From positions 1-6,357 of the forward strand of contig JAFZQP010000182.1 in assembly GCA_017620345.1 (NCBI GenBank): DNA of 6,357 nucleotides. The letters run 5' to 3'. Made by a program: the position numbers and the translations under genes. This DNA comes from Lachnospiraceae bacterium. GTDB taxonomy: Bacteria > Bacillota_A > Clostridia > Lachnospirales > Lachnospiraceae. The notes below the pieces were generated by a model, which was not told the origin of the DNA, searched no databases, and saw only the letters and a program-made list of their open reading frames with translations. Shown one piece after another: positions 1 through 6,067 of this stretch (positions within the stretch are counted from its first letter, which is position 1; each line of letters starts with the position of its first letter).

Positions 1-1
1 C

Positions 2-106
2 CGCATTCTCGTTCATAAAAAAGACGACAATCGGAGAACGAAAGGGAAAAGACTCGAGATATTCTTTCGTTTCGTGGGCAAGATCGACATCAGGCGCAGG
101 AACTAA
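2..106 (+). CDS. C-terminal end of a probable large serine recombinase (partial, DUF4368-like tail)
   Basis: An open frame enters from the left edge (first whole codon at 2) and ends at TAA 104-106, giving 34 residues. It reads RILVHKKDDNRRTKG, then KRLEIFFRFVGKIDIRRRN. The pattern 'I-x-VH-x-KD ... K-x-EI-x-F-x-F-x-GK' is what I recall at the extreme C-terminus of TnpX/TndX-type large serine recombinases (DUF4368 tail) of clostridial mobile elements. These cut and rejoin attachment sites through an N-terminal serine, which would lie outside this window. The gene reads outward toward a tRNA-like remnant 33 bases after its stop, as expected for an integrase near the end of its element. With only 34 residues visible, the family call is by pattern memory. 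A chance open frame is possible but less likely given the motif match. Confidence 0.6.
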   Translation, partial: RILVHKKDDNRRTKGKRLEIFFRFVGKIDIRRRN

Positions 107-114
107 CCTGCGCC
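93..114 (+). terminator. Perfect 8-bp hairpin with the recombinase stop codon in its loop
   Basis: GGCGCAGG (93-100) pairs perfectly with CCTGCGCC (107-114) around the loop AACTAA, which contains the TAA stop of the upstream frame. The stem is GC-rich and stable. The following bases (GCCCCAAAACAAGC) have no T-run, and neither does the opposite direction, so it is not a classical intrinsic terminator. It may stop or protect the transcript end, or be part of the element's end structure. Confidence 0.45.
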
Positions 115-138
115 GCCCCAAAACAAGCAAAACAATGC

Positions 139-182
139 GGAGCGTACTTGTGAACTTGAGGGTTCGATCCCCGTATGCTCCA
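139..182 (+). other. tRNA-like remnant, probable attachment site (attR) of an integrated element
   Basis: GGAGCGT (139-145) pairs with ATGCTCC (175-181), followed by a discriminator-like A182. The pairing extends to nine base pairs (139-147 with 173-181, one G-T pair). Inside is a T-arm with the hallmark GGTTCGATCC T-loop (161-170). The D arm and anticodon arm are missing, so this cannot be a working tRNA. The T stem is imperfect: GAGGG faces CCCGT, whereas an intact tRNA would need ACGGG. That is consistent with only about the last 23 bases (160-182) being true tRNA sequence and the part to the left coming from an element. A 3' tRNA fragment just beyond a recombinase gene is the usual look of an attR. 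The alternative is a decayed tRNA with an internal deletion. Confidence 0.5.
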
Positions 183-220
183 TGGCAAGAAGCTCACAGA
201 TAAGATTTGGGAAAAGATTT

Positions 221-2131
221 ATGGGGCAACAATTATACTTCGACAACTTCATGCCGGCGGCAGACATCGTGATACTTGCAGTATGTCTTGTTATCGGAGT
301 GCTCTTTGCGACGTCATATACAGTAAGGACTGCAAGATTTGGTCTGTTTATCAACATGCTCATCTACCTGTTTCTTGCTGCTGCTTCGGACATGATGCTC
401 CATGACTGTTACGCCCATATAACTGATGGGAATTATACGCCGATCTATGTGATAAGGGTCGTGTATCACGGGTTTATGTTCCTAACGTTTCTACTTTACG
501 TTGTATATCTCGTTGAACTGCTTCTTCTCGACAAAAAAACCCGCAAACCGATCATGCGTGTTGCAACGGGTATTTTCACATTTGTATTTATAACCGATAT
601 CATACTGTCCATTACGGGACACGGTTTCAGATTAAGTCCCGACGGTACTCCGACTCCCGGGATAAACATGTTTATGGTCGGATATGTTCTGTTTGTCGCA
701 GACATCATATATATCATGCTCCGCTATAGGAAAAGGATCTACAACAAGGCCCTGTTCGGTATGCTCGGAACAATAGGTGTCTCCTTTATCATACTGTTTA
801 TGCAGGAACGTCATCTCCAGTCCTCGTTCACGGTGTCTTCATTCCTGTTTCCTACGATCGCCCTGCTGTATCTGTTTCACTCAAGTCCTTATGACATAGA
901 GACTGGTTCTGTTAATATTTCCGCATTTAAGGATTCCGTCCGGTACTATCATTCCAAGGGCCGGGATTTCTACTTCATCAGTATGTACCTTCCAAGCTTC
1001 GATTCCGAAGGAAAAGCTCTTCCCGAAAACCTTCAGGCTTTACTCAGACAGTTTCCGGCCGAGCACTTTAAAAAAGCTGTTTTGTACAAGATAAGCTACG
1101 GTCAGATGCTGCTTATGATGCCTGAACGTTCAAACCCCGATTTTGACGTACAGATCAAAGAGGCCGTATCGGCATTCAAGGATGAATATGACAAGCTTCA
1201 TGCCGACTTCAAGGTTGTGATCGGTAAATCCATCGAAGAGATCAGCCGGAGAAACGAATACTTAAGCTTTATCAAGGATATCCACAGGAACATGGAGATC
1301 AACAGTTTCCACATGGTAGATGAAAAGGATGTAACAACCTTCAACAGATCCGAAGATATCCTTAAAGAACTTGAAGATATATTCAAGAAGCATGATCTTA
1401 ACGACGAGCGAATCATACCGTACTGCCAGCCCGTATATAACATCAAAAACGGAAAATATGACACTGCAGAGGCACTTATGCGGCTCAATCTTCCGGGGCT
1501 TGGAATGGTCTTCCCCGATCAGTTCATCCCTCTTGCGGAGGAGCACGGATATATCCACATCCTTACGAAGATCATACTTCATAAGACCTGCGAAAACATA
1601 AAAAATCTGCTTTCCGAAGGATATGAGGTGAAGCGTATATCCGTTAACGTATCTATGCCCGAACTTCGTGATGAAACCTTCACGGCAGACATAGAGAACA
1701 TCATAAGTTCAAGCAACATCCCGACAGGAAAGGTTGCCATCGAGGTTACCGAGTCCCAGACCGACAGTGATTATCTTAATGTCAAAGACATGATCGAGAA
1801 GCTTAAGGGAACCGGGATTAAGTTCTATCTCGACGATTTTGGCACGGGATATTCAAATATGGAGCGGATCATGAAGCTTCCCTTTGACATCATCAAATTC
1901 GACCGGTCACTGGTACTTGCCAGTCAGTCAGATGAACGTTCAGAAAAGATAGTTGGCAGACTGGCGGGAATGTTTGCGGATCTCCACTATTCCGTTTTAT
2001 ATGAAGGTGTTGAAGACGAAACCGACGAGAAGAGATGTATCGACATGTACGCATCATATCTTCAGGGCTATAAGTACTCCAAGCCAATACCTATGGATGA
2101 ATTGCGTAACTTCTTCTCAAAATCTGCTTAG
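221..2131 (+). CDS. Seven-TM membrane c-di-GMP phosphodiesterase (degenerate GGDEF + EAL)
   Basis: Inner-membrane protein predicted to hydrolyse c-di-GMP to pGpG through its cytoplasmic EAL domain. Numbering from ATG 221 (636 aa): about seven membrane segments fill residues 15-220, then a degenerate GGDEF-like region (about 227-345) with SYGQM at 292-296 in place of GGDEF, a linker, and EAL from about 398 to 630. All EAL catalytic and metal residues I can place are present: E417 of the EAL motif, N476 (VNVS), E508 and E511 (EVTES), D538-D539 (DDFGTGYS), K559, E595 (EGVE) and Q615 (QGYKYSKP), so activity is expected. The start is uncertain. ATG 182 gives 649 aa, but it lies in the tRNA-like remnant and has no ribosome binding site. 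ATG 221 has a weak GGGA at 209-212 and leaves the LYFDNFMPAADI start that resembles relatives. The 7-TM region is a possible sensor of unknown ligand. It is likely co-transcribed with the cyclase gene 33 bp downstream. Confidence 0.9.
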   Translation: MGQQLYFDNFMPAADIVILAVCLVIGVLFATSYTVRTARFGLFINMLIYLFLAAASDMMLHDCYAHITDGNYTPIYVIRVVYHGFMFLTFLLYVVYLVELLLLDKKTRKPIMRVATGIFTFVFITDIILSITGHGFRLSPDGTPTPGINMFMVGYVLFVADIIYIMLRYRKRIYNKALFGMLGTIGVSFIILFMQERHLQSSFTVSSFLFPTIALLYLFHSSPYDIETGSVNISAFKDSVRYYHSKGRDFYFISMYLPSFDSEGKALPENLQALLRQFPAEHFKKAVLYKISYGQMLLMMPERSNPDFDVQIKEAVSAFKDEYDKLHADFKVVIGKSIEEISRRNEYLSFIKDIHRNMEINSFHMVDEKDVTTFNRSEDILKELEDIFKKHDLNDERIIPYCQPVYNIKNGKYDTAEALMRLNLPGLGMVFPDQFIPLAEEHGYIHILTKIILHKTCENIKNLLSEGYEVKRISVNVSMPELRDETFTADIENIISSSNIPTGKVAIEVTESQTDSDYLNVKDMIEKLKGTGIKFYLDDFGTGYSNMERIMKLPFDIIKFDRSLVLASQSDERSEKIVGRLAGMFADLHYSVLYEGVEDETDEKRCIDMYASYLQGYKYSKPIPMDELRNFFSKSA

Positions 2132-2164
2132 ATCAACTAGATTAACTTTATAGAGAGAGTAAAC

Positions 2165-3661
2165 ATGCAGGAAAATAGTACAAAGGATCGTAAAAGAATA
2201 TCTATCGGACGAAGAGTTTATTGTTTTATCGCGGTCGTTGTGTTTGTGGCAACATTCGGAGCTTCGATGATCGCCTATAAGGTCCACATAGGTCAGATCG
2301 ATACATACTACAAGAACCTTTCGTTAAACACCGCGATCAACTTTGCATCGTTTGTTGACGGAGACTACCTGAATAGCCTATGCAAGGCCATTTCGACTGA
2401 GGAATATAATAATCTCAGAGATACGGCTGAGGAAACAGATAATGAGGACATGATCCGGGATTACCTGATAGCTCAAGGGTTATGGGATCAATATGACAGC
2501 ACCCGTTCATTCCTGATCCAGTATCTCCGAAACATGAAGGATATAAAATATCTCTATATCATGCGGCTTGGGGAAAGCATCTCCGATGAAGATATCTACC
2601 TTATTGACGACGATGACAATCCTCTTTATATCACTGGAACAAAAGAAGCCGACAATCTCGGACTTGACGGTCCGACCGGAATAGTGCCTCCGTCTATTTC
2701 TAATACCGACTGGGGATGGCTTTGCTCCGCTTATGCCCCCGTCTATGATTCAAAAGGAAGCTTAGTCTGCCACGTTGGCTGTGATATCAGTATGGATGAA
2801 GTCATGGCATCACGTACCAAAGCGCTTCTCCTCGACGTTTTAGGTTCCGCTGTATTTACCCTTCTCGTCACACTCATTGCGATCCACTATACAAAGCATA
2901 CCGTTATCAAACCTCTTAACAAAATAACCGCGGGCTTGGGGCACTTCTCTCCTTCCCCGGACGTTGACTACGAAAAGGCCGGTGTTATAGATATCAATCT
3001 ACGAAACAACGATGAGATATCGGATATATATCATGCCATTCAATCGAATCAGAAAAGGATCGTGGATTATATCAAAGATATTGTTGTGATCCAAAAAGAA
3101 AAAGAGATTGCTGAAAACGAGACAAAACTCAAGGAAAAAGAGATCGGAGAGATCAGCAAAGATGCGTATCTGGATGCCCTGACACATGTCGGGAGCAAGA
3201 TCGCATACTCAAAGAAGATCGCGGAAATGAACGAAAATATCAATCCCGGTGCTGCATTTGCCGTCATCATGGTCGATGTCAATTTCCTCAAAACCATCAA
3301 CGACAATCACGGTCATGCAGCAGGTGACACTTATCTGTCGGGATGCTGCAACATTGTCTGCGATATTTTCAAACACTCTCCTGTCTATAGGGTCGGTGGG
3401 GACGAATTTTTAGTTATACTCACCGGATCAGATTACCGAAACAGACACGAACGGATCAGACAGCTTCAGGATGCATTCGATAAATCCTATAATCAGACAG
3501 ATGTCGATCCATGGCTCAGATATTCGGCCGCTTTCGGCATGGCGGAGTTTTCTTCGGATGATGACAACGTTGAATCTGTATGCGATCGGGCCGACAAAGA
3601 GATGTACAGGGAAAAAGCCCGTTTCAAGCAATCATTGGGGATTGATCCTGAAACACGATAA
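2165..3661 (+). CDS. Membrane diguanylate cyclase with Cache-like sensor, HAMP and GGDEF
   Basis: Predicted to make c-di-GMP from two GTP. The 498 residues comprise TM1 (about 17-37), an extracytoplasmic region of about 180 residues (38-216) that looks like a Cache-type small-molecule sensor, TM2 (about 217-240), HAMP (about 243-295, ending NNDEISDIYHAI), a Lys/Glu-rich coiled coil (about 300-330) and GGDEF (about 333-487). Active-site features are intact: DALTHVGSK 337-345, D371 in VDVNFLK, N379-D380 and the GHAAGD stretch, and GGDEF at 411-415. The inhibitory RxxD five residues before GGDEF is absent (FKHS, 402-405), so classical product inhibition is not expected. The start ATG follows a purine-rich AGAGAGAG site at 2151-2158. 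The gene is 33 bp after the phosphodiesterase gene with no evident promoter or terminator between, so the two opposing enzymes probably share a transcript. The Cache assignment is by overall layout, with no recognised ligand motif. Confidence 0.9.
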   Translation: MQENSTKDRKRISIGRRVYCFIAVVVFVATFGASMIAYKVHIGQIDTYYKNLSLNTAINFASFVDGDYLNSLCKAISTEEYNNLRDTAEETDNEDMIRDYLIAQGLWDQYDSTRSFLIQYLRNMKDIKYLYIMRLGESISDEDIYLIDDDDNPLYITGTKEADNLGLDGPTGIVPPSISNTDWGWLCSAYAPVYDSKGSLVCHVGCDISMDEVMASRTKALLLDVLGSAVFTLLVTLIAIHYTKHTVIKPLNKITAGLGHFSPSPDVDYEKAGVIDINLRNNDEISDIYHAIQSNQKRIVDYIKDIVVIQKEKEIAENETKLKEKEIGEISKDAYLDALTHVGSKIAYSKKIAEMNENINPGAAFAVIMVDVNFLKTINDNHGHAAGDTYLSGCCNIVCDIFKHSPVYRVGGDEFLVILTGSDYRNRHERIRQLQDAFDKSYNQTDVDPWLRYSAAFGMAEFSSDDDNVESVCDRADKEMYREKARFKQSLGIDPETR

Positions 3662-3684
3662 CATTTTTCCCATAATCTCTCTTC

Positions 3685-3717
3685 TCAGATCAGATCTTGA
3701 AGTTTCCGATGATCTGA
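3685..3717. repeat. Inverted repeat at the convergent gene junction, possible weak terminator
   Basis: TCAGATCA (3685-3692) is the exact reverse complement of TGATCTGA (3710-3717), with a 17-base spacer. It overlaps the stop codon and last codons of the minus-strand chemoreceptor gene and begins 24 bases after the plus-strand cyclase stop. On the plus strand it is followed by GCATCTTTTCT, a poor T-run; the minus strand shows none. It could end transcription of the cyclase operon, but the long loop and weak tail make this uncertain. No better terminator is visible in the 28-bp gap between the two converging genes. Confidence 0.3.
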
Positions 3718-5684
3718 TGCATCTTTTCTATCTCGCTATACAGACCCTGAGTCATCTCCACACATTCCGCAGAAGTACTTTCTGTTCCCTTAGCGAACGC
3801 ATCTATATCGCTTATGCTTTGCGCAACACTCTCTATGATGGCAGTTTCTTCATGAATACTGTCTGCGATGTTTGAAATGCACTCATTTACATTTTCTGTG
3901 GCATCCACAACAGCCTTCATCTCATCAACAGCTACAGCGACCATTCTGTTTCCTTCGTCAACCGCACTTACAGACTCCTGGATCAGCAGTTCGGAGTCAG
4001 CAACCGCCTTCGTTGTCTGTTCGGCAAGATCCCTGACATTATCTGCAACAACCGCAAATCCCTTGCCGTGTTCTCCGGCTCTCGCAGCCTCTATCGAAGC
4101 ATTAAGCGCAAGCATATTGGTCTGTGAAGCTATATGATTGATAATTCCGATAATGTCGGCGATACTGTTGCTCTTCTCCTTGATCTTTTCCATGGCCCCG
4201 GAAAGATCCTCAAGTTTCTCGTAGCTGTTCTTCAGCGTCTGAGTCATATTATCGGAGAGCTGCATTGACTCCTTCGTCTGACCGAGATTGGCTTCAAACT
4301 TGGTCTTAACCTCCTTGATCTGACCGTTTGCATCTTCGATACGGCTGTTAACACCCTGAACGCTGTCTTTAAGTTCCCCGGCCTCCCCGGCAACATCCTG
4401 AGCCTTACCGTAAACAGCGTCCGCAGCATCAAGTATGACGCGCATTGTTGAATTAAGCGATGAGGATATGCTGTTAATGGAACTCTTGAGCTCCTCAAAA
4501 TCTCCGATATAGTCCATATCGACATTGGCAGTCAGATCGCCGTCTGCAAGTGATGAGAGCTTGTCTTCGACATCACTTATGTATTCCCTTATGGCATTAT
4601 TTGATCTTTCTATAGCCTTACAAAGAGTACCTATCTCGTCATCCGACTGGTATGCGGGAACATACTCGAGCTGACCCTTGGACATGTTGTCGGCAGCGGA
4701 TATAAGCTCGCTTAACGGATTGAGCATAGGATCGAGAAAGTTTCTTGTCACCCTTCTTGTTACGGCAATGATCACTATAAGAAGTATGATACTGCAGGCA
4801 AAGAATATCAGAAGTCCTCCGTAATAGTGAATACCCTTATCAACAACGACTATCGAAACATCGGCATCATACACCTTAAGTCCGGTGTATACTCTGAAAA
4901 GTCCGCTGTAGTCGGAAGCTATCTTCTTCGTGGTCTTTGTTGCCTGAACCACTTCCTCCGGTATTTTCGCATCTTTATAGTTCACGAGATTCTCAGACCC
5001 GTCAGGGTTCGAGGAAGGTAAAAATGCCGTGTTCTTATGAGCCATGATGGTTCCGGCCGAATCGATAAGAACGACATATTTGCTGTCATCCTTGTCAAAG
5101 TATGAGCTTGCAACTGTCTGAAGATCATCCGTGAAAATATCGGCAGCCAGAACACCGACTATGTTGCCGTTTTCCCGTATCGCCATGGACATCGTGATAA
5201 CAACCCTGCCAGTCTCGGCATCAACATATGCCTCCGACACATATATACCATCAGTGGTCTTTGCTGACTTATACCAGTCACGAGTGGTGGGATCGTACTC
5301 TCCCGGAGCCGGCTCCCATCCTCCACCGAACCAGCATGTTTTATCCTCCATGCCGATATAGTAGTCATATATTCCTTTGTCCTCGTTCTGGGAAAGCATA
5401 TATGCGAGGTACTCAAGCGGATTGTATGCCGGATCCGATGTCATGTGATATGTTTCGATCGTATCGTGTATCGTTCGTAGTTCTGCCATCCTCTCGGCAT
5501 ACCATGTTCCGACACTCTGCTGAACCTCACTCGTTTCTGTATCCTGAAGTTCATTGGTAAGACGCAGGAGAAATCCGATCGCGATCCCTCCGAGTACGAC
5601 CATAAGTATTACAGTTGTCAAAGTCAGTATAGCGAGAACATATTTCAGAAGTCTCTCCCTTATAGTCTTATCTGCTTTTCCCAT
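3690..5684 (-). CDS. Methyl-accepting chemotaxis protein with amino-acid-type dCache sensor
   Basis: Transmembrane chemoreceptor (664 aa) expected to control CheA through CheW and so steer flagellar rotation. TM1 is about 15-40, followed by a dCache_1 periplasmic-type sensor (about 45-285), TM2 (about 288-308), HAMP (about 305-357), a second HAMP-like segment (about 371-414, with [18 protein letters not shown]) and a long signalling coiled coil to the end. The hairpin tip is well conserved ([20 protein letters not shown], then FAVVAD), although the usual E of 'ADEVR' is N549. The sensor holds Y130, R135, W137, Y138, Y153, D155 and D182, spaced as in the amino-acid-binding motif of dCache receptors such as PctA, so an amino acid is the likely ligand. 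It ends IIGNFKI, with no CheR-tethering pentapeptide. The ATG has a strong AAGGAGAT site 10 bases upstream. It is monocistronic as far as visible and converges on the cyclase gene. Confidence 0.95.
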   Translation of the reverse strand: MGKADKTIRERLLKYVLAILTLTTVILMVVLGGIAIGFLLRLTNELQDTETSEVQQSVGTWYAERMAELRTIHDTIETYHMTSDPAYNPLEYLAYMLSQNEDKGIYDYYIGMEDKTCWFGGGWEPAPGEYDPTTRDWYKSAKTTDGIYVSEAYVDAETGRVVITMSMAIRENGNIVGVLAADIFTDDLQTVASSYFDKDDSKYVVLIDSAGTIMAHKNTAFLPSSNPDGSENLVNYKDAKIPEEVVQATKTTKKIASDYSGLFRVYTGLKVYDADVSIVVVDKGIHYYGGLLIFFACSIILLIVIIAVTRRVTRNFLDPMLNPLSELISAADNMSKGQLEYVPAYQSDDEIGTLCKAIERSNNAIREYISDVEDKLSSLADGDLTANVDMDYIGDFEELKSSINSISSSLNSTMRVILDAADAVYGKAQDVAGEAGELKDSVQGVNSRIEDANGQIKEVKTKFEANLGQTKESMQLSDNMTQTLKNSYEKLEDLSGAMEKIKEKSNSIADIIGIINHIASQTNMLALNASIEAARAGEHGKGFAVVADNVRDLAEQTTKAVADSELLIQESVSAVDEGNRMVAVAVDEMKAVVDATENVNECISNIADSIHEETAIIESVAQSISDIDAFAKGTESTSAECVEMTQGLYSEIEKMHQIIGNFKI

Positions 5685-5693
5685 AATAATGTC

Positions 5694-5701
5694 ATCTCCT
5701 T
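5694..5701 (-). promoter_or_regulatory. Ribosome binding site of the chemoreceptor gene
   Basis: On the minus strand AAGGAGAT lies about 10 bases before the ATG at 5684-5682. It matches the anti-Shine-Dalgarno sequence well and fixes this start. Confidence 0.85.
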
Positions 5702-5737
5702 AAAAAGATTCCCGAACGGGTTCCTATTCACTCAGTT

Positions 5738-5765
5738 ATTATACTACCCGATTCGGCTGAATCAA
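5738..5765 (-). promoter_or_regulatory. Sigma-A-type promoter of the chemoreceptor gene
   Basis: On the minus strand the -35 is TTGATT (5765-5760) and the -10 is a perfect TATAAT (5743-5738), with a 16-base spacer. Transcription would start near 5731, leaving a leader of roughly 45 bases before the ATG. A short CCCG-AA-CGGG palindrome (5711-5720) sits in that leader. Confidence 0.65.
5750..5763. promoter_or_regulatory. Palindrome between -35 and -10 of the chemoreceptor promoter (possible operator)
   Basis: GATTC-GGCT-GAATC (5750-5763) is an inverted repeat with 5-base arms. It lies in the spacer and overlaps the inner part of the -35 element. A protein bound here would block RNA polymerase, so a repressor site is plausible. 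The arms are short and no regulator is encoded in the window. Confidence 0.3.
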
Positions 5766-5796
5766 GGGCTTGCTTTTATGCAAAATAATTATAGCT

Positions 5797-5963
5797 GCGG
5801 TATGTCTTATCATCTCATCACGGCATCAGTGCCGTCTTAAGTAGATCAGACATCCACACGGACAAAGAATCTTGGTTCTTACCTGATCGCACTTCACGGA
5901 TGGTATATCTACCGCCCGTCAAGCAAGTACCAGATAAACACCCGCTGAAAAGGGAAGTTTTTT
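5797..5963 (+). ncRNA. Candidate structured RNA of unknown class
   Basis: This gene-free stretch folds on paper into a closed multi-branch structure. The closing stem is GCGG (5797-5800), TGT (5803-5805) and TTATC (5807-5811) paired with GATAA (5933-5937), ACA (5938-5940) and CCGC (5942-5945). Inside are a perfect 6-bp hairpin ACGGCA-TCAG-TGCCGT (5820-5835), an arm GATCAG/CTGATC (5844-5849 with 5883-5888) capped by AAGAA/TTCTT (5865-5869 with 5876-5880), and a symmetric hairpin ACGG-at-GGTA-tatc-TACC-gc-CCGT (5896-5919), extended by CTT/AAG. A T6 run (5958-5963) follows on the plus strand, favouring that orientation. I see no convincing promoter just upstream and no match to the riboswitches, 6S, SRP RNA or tmRNA I know. 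It could also be a leader of the downstream gene, though that gene has its own promoter at 5991. Confidence 0.35.
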
Positions 5964-5990
5964 AAGAACAGATTTATGAAATGATACTGT

Positions 5991-6020
5991 TTGTATGTGC
6001 TGCCATATCCGTACTATAAT
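5991..6020 (+). promoter_or_regulatory. Promoter of the histone-like gene
   Basis: TTGTAT (5991-5996) and a perfect TATAAT (6015-6020) are separated by 18 bases. The -35 is weak and the -10 ideal. Transcription would start near 6027, giving a leader of about 40 bases. The 9-base sequence ATACTGTTT occurs at 5984-5992 and again at 6031-6039, flanking the promoter as a direct repeat. Confidence 0.6.
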
Positions 6021-6040
6021 ATCCCCAGTAATACTGTTTA

Positions 6041-6054
6041 TGCTCATGTGAGCA
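6041..6054 (+). promoter_or_regulatory. Perfect inverted repeat abutting the ribosome binding site of the histone-like gene
   Basis: TGCTCA-TG-TGAGCA is a perfect 6-bp inverted repeat whose last base is the first base of the AGGAGG site (6054-6059). In RNA, five pairs with an ATGT loop would stack directly against the ribosome binding site. In DNA it could be an operator about 20 bases downstream of the -10. Either way it is well placed to control expression. Confidence 0.4.
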
Positions 6055-6059
6055 GGAGG
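6054..6059 (+). promoter_or_regulatory. Ribosome binding site of the histone-like gene
   Basis: A perfect AGGAGG lies 8 bases before ATG 6068 and settles the start of a low-complexity protein whose start would otherwise be hard to judge. Confidence 0.9.
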
Positions 6060-6067
6060 GAGAAGGT

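Noticed and set aside
139..182. 3' end of tmRNA
   Set aside because: The acceptor strand pairs with GGAGCGT just upstream rather than with a GGGG-type tmRNA start, and no tag reading frame or tmRNA 5' sequence is seen.
182..220. ATG 182 as the start of the phosphodiesterase
   Set aside because: The ATG is part of the tRNA-like remnant end (CTCCATGG) with no ribosome binding site, and the 13 extra residues are basic and unlike the family start. ATG 221 is preferred, though 182 cannot be excluded.
3471..3875. Plus-strand open frame of 134 codons across the convergent junction
   Set aside because: It overlaps the ends of both the cyclase and chemoreceptor genes in other frames, has no ribosome binding site, and its product resembles nothing I recognise.
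5750..5778. Flagellar sigma-28 promoter (TAAA plus GCCGAATC on the minus strand) for the chemoreceptor
   Set aside because: The spacing is 17 rather than about 15 bases, and the last three bases of the -10 do not fit GCCGATAA. A near-consensus sigma-A promoter overlaps it and explains the site better.
5797..5945. Known riboswitch, T-box, SRP RNA or 6S RNA
   Set aside because: I found no c-di-GMP, purine, SAM, FMN or THF core motifs, no T-box TGGNACCGCG, no SRP apical loop, and a multi-branch rather than rod-like shape. It is kept as an unclassified candidate only.
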